The notes beneath the pieces are model-generated. The model searched no databases. It worked only from the letters and a program-made list of their open reading frames with translations, and was not told where the DNA came from. DNA of 42,342 nt from Fidelibacterota bacterium. GTDB lineage: Bacteria > Pseudomonadota > Alphaproteobacteria > Rhodospirillales > Rhodospirillaceae. The DNA is taken from contig CAMDOZ010000009.1 of the NCBI GenBank assembly GCA_945903705.1, positions 1 through 42,342 on the forward strand, given 5' to 3'. This document shows, in pieces, positions 28,174 to 36,429 of the stretch (its first letter is position 1; each line of letters begins with the position of its first letter). A program made the translations under genes and the position numbers.

Positions 28174-29462
28174 TGTATCTTCTCCTTATTGATAGGATGG
28201 CGCGCGCTCTCGCCGTGGAGCGCATCCTGCATGCCGCGCAAATAAGCTTGCACCGCGGCGGGCCCCGATTCCGTGGCCAGCGCCCTGAGGCCCTTGAGCG
28301 GCGCGTGCGCGAGGCGGCGCGCGAAAGCTTCGGCCCACCGGCGCAAGCCTTCTTCGTCGGTGTCGGACTTCGGCAGGCGGCGCAGACTTTCGACGGCCGC
28401 GCGCTGATACTGCATGGTGAGGTCCTGGATCAAGGCCGAGGCCTCACGGATCGCGTATTCGCCGCGCAGACGGTCGAGATGATCGTCGATGACGAGGCGC
28501 GCGGAGGCGAGTTCCTTCAGGCGTTCGGTGCGGCCGAGCGCCGCATCGGCGATCACCGCATCTATGCCGAGACGCGTAAGGCCCGCAATCATTCCGGCCG
28601 CGGGATCGACATTGGGCGGAACGCCCAGGTCGATGATCAAGGCGCCGCGCGCCGGAGCCGCGGCGGCGATGCGCGCGGCGACCGTCAGGTCGATCACGGG
28701 CTCGGCTCCGCCGACAGCGGTGATGACGACGTCGATCGCGCCGGGATCCGAAAGGAATGCATCGAGCGGCCGGGCATCGCCGCCTAACTCCGCCGCGAGC
28801 TCCTGCGCCGTCTCAAAGGTACGGTTCACGACGGTGACGGGCAGGCCTTGCGCGGCAAGCGCGCGGCCGGCCTGGCGCGTCATGGGCGAGATGCCGACAA
28901 GCGTCACGCGACCTCGCGCGCCGTCCACATGGGCAAGCGCGCGCTTCACCGCATAGTCGGCGAGGGATTCCACGTCGGCCGCACCGGCGATTTCCTTGTG
29001 CACGTCCTGAGCGGCACGCAGCGCCTCGGCGAAAAGATAGTCGAGTTGCGGGCCGCAGGTCCCCGCCGCCTTCGCAGCACTCCACGCATGGCGCACCTGG
29101 TTGTAGATCTCGCGCTCGCCGGCCTGGGCGGAATCGAGACCGGCCGTCACCAGGAAAAGATGCTCCGCCGCGCCCTCGCCCACCCAGGCGCGGAAGACCT
29201 GGCGCACATCGTCGCCGTTCAGGATATCGGCGAAGACTTCGCCAAGGGCGTCGCGACACTCCTGCACGGCGAGGTCGTCATCGCCGGCGAGCACAAACTC
29301 GATCCGGTTGCAGGTGCCGATATAGGCGAGTTCGGGGACACCGAGGCGGGCGGCAAGGCCGCGCAGCCGGTCCTCAATCTCGGTTTTCGGCCACGCGAGC
29401 TGCCCGAGCCGCTCGACTCCGGCCGACTTATAGGAGGCGCCGATGAGCGCGAATTGATCCAT
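28170..29462 (-). CDS. hemA: Glutamyl-tRNA reductase (C5-pathway HemA)
   Basis: Reduces glutamyl-tRNA(Glu) to glutamate-1-semialdehyde with NADPH, the committed step of haem synthesis by the C5 route. It has 430 residues. The catalytic Cys51 lies in YIGTCNRIEFVL. The segment LDSAQAGEREIYNQVRHAWS corresponds to the family's LDS..GE.QI..Q block. The NADPH-binding domain follows (GRVTLVGISPMTRQAGRALA), then a C-terminal dimerisation helix region. It is unrelated to the ALA synthase that is also called hemA in most alphaproteobacteria. It is the first gene of the operon and has its own upstream region of about 80 bases with a candidate operator. Confidence 0.95.
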   Translation of the reverse strand: MDQFALIGASYKSAGVERLGQLAWPKTEIEDRLRGLAARLGVPELAYIGTCNRIEFVLAGDDDLAVQECRDALGEVFADILNGDDVRQVFRAWVGEGAAEHLFLVTAGLDSAQAGEREIYNQVRHAWSAAKAAGTCGPQLDYLFAEALRAAQDVHKEIAGAADVESLADYAVKRALAHVDGARGRVTLVGISPMTRQAGRALAAQGLPVTVVNRTFETAQELAAELGGDARPLDAFLSDPGAIDVVITAVGGAEPVIDLTVAARIAAAAPARGALIIDLGVPPNVDPAAGMIAGLTRLGIDAVIADAALGRTERLKELASARLVIDDHLDRLRGEYAIREASALIQDLTMQYQRAAVESLRRLPKSDTDEEGLRRWAEAFARRLAHAPLKGLRALATESGPAAVQAYLRGMQDALHGESARHPINKEKIQ

Positions 29463-29494
29463 GGGGGCCAGATAGCATGACCCGATGGCGGCAA

Positions 29495-29516
29495 TGTCAC
29501 GGCTGTGTCACAGCCG
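29495..29516 (-). promoter_or_regulatory. Tandem 11-bp repeat upstream of hemA, candidate response-regulator site
   Basis: Two 11-base units lie end to end: TGTCACGGCTG (29495-29505) and TGTCACAGCCG (29506-29516), 9 of 11 positions identical. The 11-base period and TGTCA core are like the Pho box (CTGTCAT repeats, 11-base period) bound by PhoB-type proteins. The same bases also contain a perfect 17-base palindrome, CGGCTGTG-T-CACAGCCG (29500-29516). The site is 33-54 bases upstream of the hemA ATG. On the hemA strand a GTGACA inside it could act as a -35, with a weak TGCTAT -10 seventeen bases on. There is no T-run, so it is not a terminator. Confidence 0.5.
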
Positions 29517-29541
29517 CTTAGCCAGTTGATTCGAAAAAGGA

Positions 29542-29565
29542 AAAGGCCGGCGCAAGCGCCGGCCT
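29542..29565 (-). terminator. Rho-independent terminator after the PRC-barrel gene
   Basis: On the minus strand AAGGCCGGCGC-TT-GCGCCGGCCTT forms an 11-base-pair stem, followed by TTCCTTTTT. It sits about 20 bases past the PRC-barrel stop and isolates hemA from that gene, which supports a separate hemA promoter between about 29463 and 29541. Confidence 0.8.
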
Positions 29566-29585
29566 TCTGCTTTCTTCAAGAACGC

Positions 29586-29927
29586 TTAGTGAACCGAGCG
29601 CGCGACCTTGAAGTAATCGAAGCTCATGTCGCGGACCTTGCCCGCTTGGCCGTCCCCTTGGATAAGGTCTTTGAGGTCATAGGCCGGGGCCTTTTTCAAC
29701 TCTTCCTTCGACATCGGCACGACGTAGCCGTTCTTGTCTTCGGAATAGTCGAGCACCGACCAGGGGACCGGCGCGTACTTCTCGCCCATTCCCATGATGC
29801 CGTTGGAGAGTTTGTCGAGCACAACGTCCTCGACGTGACCGACCTTGTCGCCGGTGGCGTCATAGACGGCGGTGCCTTTAACTTTGGAAGCCAGAATCGC
29901 GCTCGTGTGTCCTGCTGCTGTGGGCAT
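29586..29927 (-). CDS. PRC-barrel domain protein
   Basis: A 113-residue soluble protein made almost wholly of one PRC-barrel domain: SKVKGTAVYDATGDKVGHVE followed by DVVLDKLSNGIMGMGEKYAPVPWSVL, then YVVPMSKEELKKAP. PRC barrels occur in RimM and in photosynthetic reaction centre H subunits; free-standing ones of this kind are common in alphaproteobacteria and often stress-linked, but no reaction is known. A perfect AGGAGG lies 6 bases before the ATG, which suggests strong expression. It has its own terminator and is a single-gene unit. Confidence 0.85.
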   Translation of the reverse strand: MPTAAGHTSAILASKVKGTAVYDATGDKVGHVEDVVLDKLSNGIMGMGEKYAPVPWSVLDYSEDKNGYVVPMSKEELKKAPAYDLKDLIQGDGQAGKVRDMSFDYFKVARSVH

Positions 29928-30226
29928 GAGATCCTCCTTGGATAAGCCGGAGGCGTAACGGGTCCTTCAAAGCCTTTGTTCCCCCAACACAGCGGGCGCA
30001 ACGTGAGCGGGAGCGTTTCGACGCCATTCTGATCACAGAAATTTCATGCCCGGTACCACAGGCTGTTTTTCCTCACGAATCACCGGGCGCTTCGCGATGC
30101 AATCGCGCGAGTAGTGCCGGCACCGTTGCTTCCCGCATGTAGCGCATGGTTCTTGCGCACCGGGTCGCTGGGACCCTTGGACAACATGTGAGAAACGGCC
30201 GCTCGGCGGCCGAGCTGGGACATTTT
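29928..30226. other. Intergenic region between PRC-barrel gene and S9 peptidase
   Basis: About 300 bases between divergent genes. It holds the strong ribosome site of the PRC gene and, near the other end, an inverted repeat CGGCCG-CTCGG-CGGCCG (about 30196-30212) just before the peptidase ribosome site (GGGA). Promoters for both genes must lie here, but I cannot pick clear -35/-10 boxes. No gene or RNA is evident. Confidence 0.5.
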
Positions 30227-32176
30227 ATGAGAACGACTTTCGCCGCGATTTGCGTCGCGGTTTTCTGCGGCCTCACGCAGGCCGCTTTCGCGAGCGCGGA
30301 CATCTACGGAAAACTGCCCGGACTCGAGAGCGTGGACCTTTCGCCGAAAGGCACGCGCTACGCGTTTGTCGCCCTGGTCGGCGACCAGCGCCGTCTGGTC
30401 GTCATGGATGCGCAGGACAAGATCATCTTCCACAACGCGTTGGGCGATAAGAAAATCCGCGGCATCCGCTGGGCGAGCGAAGATCATGTGATGATCGAAA
30501 TTAGCGATACCCAAAACATGATGGCGACGTTCGGCGTCACGGCGGAGATCTGGAACGTCCTTTGGATCAATCTGAAGGAAAAGAAGGCCGGCTTCGTATT
30601 CGACGATGATCCGGGCATCGCGGATGCGGTGTTCGGCATGCACGGCACCGCGGTTGTCGGCGACAAAGCTTATGGATATTTCGCGGGCATTCCGCTGCGC
30701 CGCGCGACCGGAACCCGCGCCGGCTACGACTGGGATCCGTCCATGGACGTCGATCTGTTCCGGGTCGACCTCGACACCGGCAAATCGCGCCTCGAGGCCC
30801 GCTCGGTCGAGCAAGGTAGTCACGAGTGGATCGTCGGTCCCGACGGCACAGTGGCCGCGACGTCGATCTATTTCACCAAGGACGGCACCTGGCGCCTGCA
30901 TCCGGGTGAGGGCAAGAACAAGCCCTTGCGCGAGTCCAAGATTCCCATCCCTGAAATCGGTCTCTCGGGCCTCGGGCGCACGCCGGGCACGTTCCTGGTT
31001 ATGGACAACACCGGCGAAGTTGATGAACTGCAAGAAGTGAACGCGACGACCGGCGAGCAGACGCTGCTCTTGGAAGAATACAACATCGAAGGGCTGATCT
31101 TCGATCCGGTCACGCGCCTTCTCCTCGGCGCTCAAATTGCCGAGGAGCCGCGCGCCATTTTCTTCGATCCCGCGTTGGACGCGCGCTGGCGCGGCGTGAA
31201 GAAGACCTTCCCTGGATTCAACACCCGCCTTATCTCTTGGGACCACACGCTTGCGCATGCGATCGTAAAGACCGACGGCCAGCGGGATTCCGGCACCTAC
31301 TGGAAGGTCGATATGGCGACCGGCACGACGAAGGTGCTCGGCAAGCCCTATCCCGCCATCCTGCCGACCCGCGTCGGCACAACGCAGATGTTCAAGTACA
31401 AGGCGTCCGACGGCCTCGACATCGAAGGCGTGCTGACGCTGCCCGCGAAGGGCGCGGCGAAGAACCTTCCCGTTGTTGTGATGCCGCACGGCGGACCGAT
31501 TGGTCCGTTCGACAGCGTCGGCTTCGATTGGTGGGCGCAGGCCTATACAGACGCGGGCTATGCCGTGTTTCAGCCAAACTATCGCGGCTCGGGCGGCTAC
31601 GGTGCCACCTTCCGTGACGCGGGCTACGGTGAATGGGGCGGCAAGATGCTCTCGGACATCTCCGACGGCCTCAAGGCGCTCGCGGATGCCGGCGCCGTGG
31701 ATCCGAAGCGGGCCTGCATCGTCGGCGGCAGTTACGGCGGCTATGCCGCGCTTGCCGGTGTGACCGTGCAACAAGGCCTCTATAAGTGCGCGGTTTCGGT
31801 GAACGGCGTTTCCGACATGCGCAGCTTCTTCAGGTGGATCATCGACCGCCGCGGCGGGCGGCAGAACTCGTCAACGCGCTTCTACCGCGCCGCCACGGGC
31901 GCTGCGGAACGCGGCGAGAAGATCATGACCGAGATTTCGCCTGTGACCTATGCGGGGCGGGCGGATGCGCCAGTCCTTCTCATCCACGGCGTAGACGACA
32001 CGGTCGTGCCGATCGCGCAAAGCGGAATGATGGCCAGCGCGCTGGAGAGTGCCGACAAACCCGTCGAGATCATCCGCATGAAGGGCGAGGATCACTGGCT
32101 TTCCGGGGAAGCGACGCGTATCGAAATGCTTACGCACGCGCTCGCCTTCGTGAAGAAGCATAATCCGCCGAATTGA
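30227..32176 (+). CDS. S9 family (prolyl oligopeptidase-like) peptidase, secreted
   Basis: A 649-residue serine peptidase. A signal peptide covers the first 23 or so residues (AAICVAVFCGLTQAAFASA). Residues 25-370 form a beta-propeller that screens substrates, and the C-terminal alpha/beta hydrolase domain carries the triad Ser502 (GGSYGGYAAL), Asp590/591 (IHGVDDTVVP) and His623 (GEDHWLS). HGGPIGPFDSVGFDWWAQ is a family block. It is probably periplasmic and degrades short peptides, as do dipeptidyl or acylaminoacyl peptidases. The frame is open upstream, but the ATG at 30227 gives the signal peptide. It converges with the glutathione peroxidase gene. Confidence 0.92.
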   Translation: MRTTFAAICVAVFCGLTQAAFASADIYGKLPGLESVDLSPKGTRYAFVALVGDQRRLVVMDAQDKIIFHNALGDKKIRGIRWASEDHVMIEISDTQNMMATFGVTAEIWNVLWINLKEKKAGFVFDDDPGIADAVFGMHGTAVVGDKAYGYFAGIPLRRATGTRAGYDWDPSMDVDLFRVDLDTGKSRLEARSVEQGSHEWIVGPDGTVAATSIYFTKDGTWRLHPGEGKNKPLRESKIPIPEIGLSGLGRTPGTFLVMDNTGEVDELQEVNATTGEQTLLLEEYNIEGLIFDPVTRLLLGAQIAEEPRAIFFDPALDARWRGVKKTFPGFNTRLISWDHTLAHAIVKTDGQRDSGTYWKVDMATGTTKVLGKPYPAILPTRVGTTQMFKYKASDGLDIEGVLTLPAKGAAKNLPVVVMPHGGPIGPFDSVGFDWWAQAYTDAGYAVFQPNYRGSGGYGATFRDAGYGEWGGKMLSDISDGLKALADAGAVDPKRACIVGGSYGGYAALAGVTVQQGLYKCAVSVNGVSDMRSFFRWIIDRRGGRQNSSTRFYRAATGAAERGEKIMTEISPVTYAGRADAPVLLIHGVDDTVVPIAQSGMMASALESADKPVEIIRMKGEDHWLSGEATRIEMLTHALAFVKKHNPPN

Positions 32177-32206
32177 GAGGGCCACCGAATTAAGGGGGCA
32201 GCCGAA

Positions 32207-32689
32207 CTAGCCTTTGACGGCATCCTCGATCGCCCGCCGGACGCGGCCAGCGTCCGGCGGTGTGATGCTGGCGAACCAGGCCGCAAGCCGCCCGTCGCGG
32301 CCGATCAAATACTTGTAGAAGTTCCAGCGGGGTTTCGCGAAGAAGCCCCCTTCCCGCGCCAGCCACTGAAATAAGGGATGCGCGGCAGAACCGCTCACAT
32401 GAATCTTCTCGGTCATCGGGAAGGTGATGCCGAAGCTATCGCGGCAGAAGGTTGCGATCTCCGCCGGGCTTCCGGGTTCCTGGGCGCCGAAATCGTTCGA
32501 CGGAACGCCGAGCACCACAAGACCGGCGCTTTCGAACTCCCGCCAGAGCGCCTGAAGTCCCGTGTAGTGCGGCGTGAAGCCGCACTTGGACGCCGTATTG
32601 ACGATCAGGATGGGCCGTCCGGCGAAGCCCGCAAGGTCGAGGAGGCCTCCATCCAGCGCGCGGAGATGGAAATCGAAGGCCGTGCTCAT
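32207..32689 (-). CDS. Glutathione peroxidase family protein
   Basis: A 160-residue thiol peroxidase. The peroxidatic Cys is in IVNTASKCGFTPHY and the Trp-Asn block is PRWNFYKYLIGRDG. The usual FPCNQF block reads GVPSNDFGAQEP, a variation I have seen in bacterial homologues, while the likely resolving Cys (ATFCRDSFGITFP) is kept. Bacterial members usually use thioredoxin to reduce lipid or organic hydroperoxides. Its ATG overlaps the stop of the ABC exporter by 4 bases, so the two are co-translated. It has no signal peptide. Confidence 0.92.
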   Translation of the reverse strand: MSTAFDFHLRALDGGLLDLAGFAGRPILIVNTASKCGFTPHYTGLQALWREFESAGLVVLGVPSNDFGAQEPGSPAEIATFCRDSFGITFPMTEKIHVSGSAAHPLFQWLAREGGFFAKPRWNFYKYLIGRDGRLAAWFASITPPDAGRVRRAIEDAVKG

Positions 32690-34533
32690 TCGGCCATCAG
32701 CCGCGCGTTCTGGTCATGGAAACCGCCCGACTGGCGCTTCCAGAGGCGCGCGTAGGTGCCGCCGGCGGCCAAGAGCGCCGTATGGCTCCCGGTCTCCACA
32801 ATGCGGCCGTGATCCATGACGATCAACCGATCCATCTGGGCGATGGTCGAGAGGCGGTGGGCAATGGCGATGACGGTGCGCCCTTCCATGAGCGAGGCGA
32901 GCTGTTCCTGGATGGCGGCTTCGACGTCGGAATCAAGCGCCGAGGTGGCTTCGTCGAGCACGAGAATGGGCGCGTTCTTGAGAATAACGCGCGCCAGCGC
33001 GATGCGCTGGCGTTGACCGCCTGAAAGCTTCACGCCCCGCTCGCCCACCTGTGCGTCAAAGCCCTTGCGTCCCTGCCAGTCTTCGAGCGTCTCGACGAAC
33101 TCCAGCGCATGAGCCCGTTCCACCGCGGCACGGATTTCCGCGTCAGTCGCGTCGGGCCGCCCATAGCGGATATTCTCGCGGATCGAGCGGTGCAGGAGCG
33201 AAGTGTCCTGCGTCACCATGGCGATACTGGCGCGCAATGATTCCTGCGTGACGCCGGCGATGTCCTGGCCGTCGATGAGGATGCGGCCGGTGTCGACGTC
33301 GAAGAACCGCAGGAGCAAATTGACCATGGTCGACTTGCCCGCGCCGGACGGACCGACAAGTCCGATGCGCTCGCCCGGCGTGATGGCAAGGTCGATGCCG
33401 TGAAGCACACCCCTGGCCGTGCCGTAGCCGAAGTGAACATCCTTGAAGACGATCTCGCCCTTGGCGACGTGAAGCGGGCGAGCGCCCTCGCGGTCGCGCA
33501 TGGTGCGCGGCGTCGCGATGGACTTGATGCCGTCCTGAACGGTGCCGACCTGTTCGAAGATGGTGGTGATGCTGCCGGCGACCCATCCCGACATGGAGAC
33601 GATCTGCCAGGCGAGCGGCAGCGCCATGGCCACGACGCCGACGTCCACCTCGCCCGTAGACCAGAGCGCGATGGAAAACCCGGCGACGCTGACAAGCATG
33701 ACGGCATTGAACGCTGTCAGGACAAAATTGAAGACCGTCATCAAGCGCAAGAGGCGGTGATACTTGACGGTGTGTTCGTCCATGGTCGCGCGCACGAACG
33801 CGTCTTCATCGCGCGGCTTGGCGAAGAGTTTCACCGTGAGGATGTTGGTGTAGCTGTCGACGACTTTGCCGGTCAGCGTCGAGCGTATTTCGGAGACGGC
33901 GCGCGAACGGTCGCGCATCTGGGGCACGAAGTGCCGCAAGAGAAGTACATAAGCCGTGAACCACGCAAGGATCGGCAAGGTCAGGCGCCAATCGAAGTTC
34001 GCCAGCAGGATGACGGCGCTGGTGCCGTAAACGAGGATGTACCAAACGGCGTTCAGGGAGGCGACGACGCTTTCCCGAAGCGACGGCCCCGTCTGCATGA
34101 TGCGGTTGGCGATGCGTCCGGCGAAGTCGTTCTGAAAGAAGCTCCAGCCTTGGCGCACCACATGCCAATGGCTCTGCCAGCGCACCATGTTCTGGAAGTT
34201 GGCGGCAAGACCCTGGTTGGTGACGATGCCATGAACCAGGATTACAAGCGGTCGCACGAAAATCTGCACCACGGCCATGCCAAGGAGCAGCGGCCAATAG
34301 TCGCGAAAGATATCTTCCGGCGCGTGGCTGGACACGAGCTCCACCACCTTGCCGATAAAAATGGGAATGAGAAGGTCGAGAAAGGCGACCAGTGCGCCCA
34401 TGACAAACAGAGCGATGAGCAGCCAGCGGGTCTGGCGGATAAAATGCCAATAGAACGCGAGCAGCCCGGGCGGCGGCGGTTCGCCCTCGGCGTCCTCGGT
34501 GGGGTTCAGAAAACCTTCGAAAAGCTTGAACAC
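32686..34533 (-). CDS. ABC exporter, fused permease and ATPase
   Basis: A 615-residue half-transporter of the ABCB type. Six membrane helices lie in residues about 35-325, and the ATPase domain holds Walker A GPSGAGKS (394-401), signature LSGGQ (503-507), Walker B ILVLDE (523-528) and the H-loop IAHRLST. It probably works as a homodimer, or pairs with the similar protein at 38397-40250. The first 25 residues are a charged, Pro-rich cytosolic tail. It is co-translated with a glutathione peroxidase, so export of an oxidised or toxic lipid-like compound is conceivable. The substrate is unknown. Confidence 0.92.
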   Translation of the reverse strand: MFKLFEGFLNPTEDAEGEPPPPGLLAFYWHFIRQTRWLLIALFVMGALVAFLDLLIPIFIGKVVELVSSHAPEDIFRDYWPLLLGMAVVQIFVRPLVILVHGIVTNQGLAANFQNMVRWQSHWHVVRQGWSFFQNDFAGRIANRIMQTGPSLRESVVASLNAVWYILVYGTSAVILLANFDWRLTLPILAWFTAYVLLLRHFVPQMRDRSRAVSEIRSTLTGKVVDSYTNILTVKLFAKPRDEDAFVRATMDEHTVKYHRLLRLMTVFNFVLTAFNAVMLVSVAGFSIALWSTGEVDVGVVAMALPLAWQIVSMSGWVAGSITTIFEQVGTVQDGIKSIATPRTMRDREGARPLHVAKGEIVFKDVHFGYGTARGVLHGIDLAITPGERIGLVGPSGAGKSTMVNLLLRFFDVDTGRILIDGQDIAGVTQESLRASIAMVTQDTSLLHRSIRENIRYGRPDATDAEIRAAVERAHALEFVETLEDWQGRKGFDAQVGERGVKLSGGQRQRIALARVILKNAPILVLDEATSALDSDVEAAIQEQLASLMEGRTVIAIAHRLSTIAQMDRLIVMDHGRIVETGSHTALLAAGGTYARLWKRQSGGFHDQNARLMAE

Positions 34534-34637
34534 GGGGAGCGGTCAGGATCCGGGGATGGTTTGAACAGACCGGTCGGCACTGGAAGGTCGCCGCGGCCGC
34601 CGGAGTTATAGAGGCGAGCCCGGAAAGACGCCAGTTC

Positions 34638-35009
34638 TTAGCGGCCGAGAATCCGGCGTAACCCTTGCTCGAATTCCTGGACCGTCAGGGGTTTCTGCAG
34701 GACCTCGCAGTCCGCCCAGGGGTCGTGCAGGCCATCGCGGCCATAGCCCGTAATAAAGACAAAGGGGACGCCGGCGGTCTTCAGGCGCTCGGCGATCGGA
34801 AAGACGGTCTCGCCCGCGATATTCACGTCGAGGATTGCGACCGACGGAAGCTTCGCGGCGACGAGGGAGAGGCCCGCATCCACGCGTGCGGCATGCCGCA
34901 CGGCCGCGGCGCCAAGTTGCTCCAGCATTTCCTCGATCAGAAACGAGACCATGGTCTCGTCTTCGATGAGCAGTACATCCAGCCCTGAGAGGAGATCAGA
35001 CTTCGCCAT
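34638..35009 (-). CDS. Single-domain response regulator
   Basis: A 123-residue receiver domain with no output domain. The acidic pair is ED at 16-17, phospho-acceptor Asp61 in VAILDVNIAGE and Lys106 in VLQKPL. The ATG at 35009 is chosen over a GTG two codons earlier. It starts 7 bases after the HWE kinase stop and is its evident partner. Such stand-alone receivers paired with HWE kinases usually act as phosphate sinks or relays in alphaproteobacterial stress, light or motility circuits. Confidence 0.9.
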   Translation of the reverse strand: MAKSDLLSGLDVLLIEDETMVSFLIEEMLEQLGAAAVRHAARVDAGLSLVAAKLPSVAILDVNIAGETVFPIAERLKTAGVPFVFITGYGRDGLHDPWADCEVLQKPLTVQEFEQGLRRILGR

Positions 35010-35016
35010 GGCCACC

Positions 35017-36426
35017 CTAGAGACTTACTTCAATGACGCATCTCATTCCTTCGGGCGGGAAGGATGCGTTATAGGCGCCGTGAAGTTCGTCCACGACAGC
35101 GCGCTCGATGAATTTCGTTCCATAACCCGTTTGCGACGGCGGTTGCACATGCGGTCCGCCGGACTCGATCCACTCCATCCTTAAATGCTCCTGCCCAACC
35201 AGCGACCAGACAACACGCACGATGCCGCTACCGGCGGAGAGTGAGCCGTACTTGACGGCATTGGTCGCGAGTTCGTTCACGATCATGGCGAGCGCGATGG
35301 CGACTCGCGGATGCAGCGCGACGTCCGGCCCGTCAAGCTTGACGCGTGCACCCTGCTGGCCGGAATAGGGCGCCATGATGGATCCGATCACATCCGCAAG
35401 GTATGCCCCTTCCCAGTTCTTGCGGCTGAGCACATTGTGCGCACTGGAGAGTGCTTGCAGCCGCGCATCGATGCCCTGGCGCACTTCGGGCGCGGCGCCG
35501 GAATTGCGCAAGCCCCGCCAGACAATGGCCTGAACGGAGCTCAGTGTGTTCTTGACGCGATGGTTGAGCTCGTTAACCAAGAGCTCGCGATGGCCTTCGG
35601 CGCGCACAAGCTGACTGGCGACGCGGATTGCAAAGAAGCCGCCGATAAAAATGAGTGTTGCGCCGACGGCGAAGGTCGTAATCAGAGAACGTCGCGTCGG
35701 CGCTTGATAGTCGTCAACCGGAACGCCGACTGCGACGACCCATCCGGTCGCGGGCGAGCGCGTAAAGCCGGTGAGCACGCGCGTGCCTTCCACCGACGTG
35801 GTCTCGGTCAAACATTCATCGCCGGTCGCAAGCTCGACCGTCAGAGAGTCTGAAGCCGATGTAAGGGCGTCCTGCGCGAGGACCGGCCTCCGCGCCACAT
35901 GGTGAGCCGTGCGATCGAACACCGCGAGCACCCAGCCGTCCGGCAGATCGAGCCGCTGCAAGATATTTTGGAAGATGGTCGGCGGCGGATTGAAGATCAG
36001 CGCGTAGATCACGGCGTCGTTTCTTCTGACCGGCACGCTCACGGTAAACGTCGGCTCGCCCGTCCGCCGGCTGAGATAGACATTGGAGACTTGCGGTCGC
36101 TTGTCGCTAAAAACCGCGGCGATAGGTTCCAGCACTTCCGGCCGCGTGAACGCCGGCCGCCCATCGGCATAGGTATTGAAGAGCTGATTGCCGGTCGCGT
36201 CCGCCACGGAAATCGCCGTGCCCGGAGGGTAGCGGGTGAGGAAGCGCTCGGCATCGGGGAGGAAATCCTCGAGAGTCTCCGCCTGGAGAGCAGGTTCGAG
36301 GGCCAGCACCTCGAGGGCGGCCGTCAGGTTGTTGAGCTCGCCATCGACCGCCACCATGGTGCCGCGGGTGACCTGCAGCACCTGTTCGGCCGCCGCGTCC
36401 TCAGCCCGGTCATAGGTCTGGAACAC
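35017..36426 (-). CDS. HWE-family sensor histidine kinase, main frame
   Basis: The intact frame gives 469 residues: an extracytoplasmic dCache-like sensor domain (about 5-240, ending in ATGWVVAVGVPVDDY), a membrane helix (about 248-268) and an HWE/HisKA_2 kinase core with His289 in LLVNELNHRVKNTLSSVQAI, the NWEGAYLADVI block and the N-box MIVNELATNAVKYGSL. The first membrane helix is missing from this frame; it is encoded just upstream at 36430-36589 in another frame. The apparent GTG start at 36426 is thus most likely not real. Read without the frameshift the protein would be some 523 residues with two membrane helices. Confidence 0.88.
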   Translation of the reverse strand: MFQTYDRAEDAAAEQVLQVTRGTMVAVDGELNNLTAALEVLALEPALQAETLEDFLPDAERFLTRYPPGTAISVADATGNQLFNTYADGRPAFTRPEVLEPIAAVFSDKRPQVSNVYLSRRTGEPTFTVSVPVRRNDAVIYALIFNPPPTIFQNILQRLDLPDGWVLAVFDRTAHHVARRPVLAQDALTSASDSLTVELATGDECLTETTSVEGTRVLTGFTRSPATGWVVAVGVPVDDYQAPTRRSLITTFAVGATLIFIGGFFAIRVASQLVRAEGHRELLVNELNHRVKNTLSSVQAIVWRGLRNSGAAPEVRQGIDARLQALSSAHNVLSRKNWEGAYLADVIGSIMAPYSGQQGARVKLDGPDVALHPRVAIALAMIVNELATNAVKYGSLSAGSGIVRVVWSLVGQEHLRMEWIESGGPHVQPPSQTGYGTKFIERAVVDELHGAYNASFPPEGMRCVIEVSL

Positions 36427-36429
36427 GAC

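Noticed and set aside
29500-29516. Perfect palindrome read as a terminator for hemA-side transcription
   Set aside because: No T-run on either strand, and a proper terminator already lies at 29542-29565; a protein-binding site is the better reading.
30080-31774. A 564-codon minus-strand frame opposite the S9 peptidase
   Set aside because: Shadow of the peptidase, whose signal peptide and catalytic triad are intact.
33400-34611. A 403-codon plus-strand frame opposite the first ABC exporter
   Set aside because: Composition is charged and repetitive, with no domain; the exporter motifs on the other strand are decisive.
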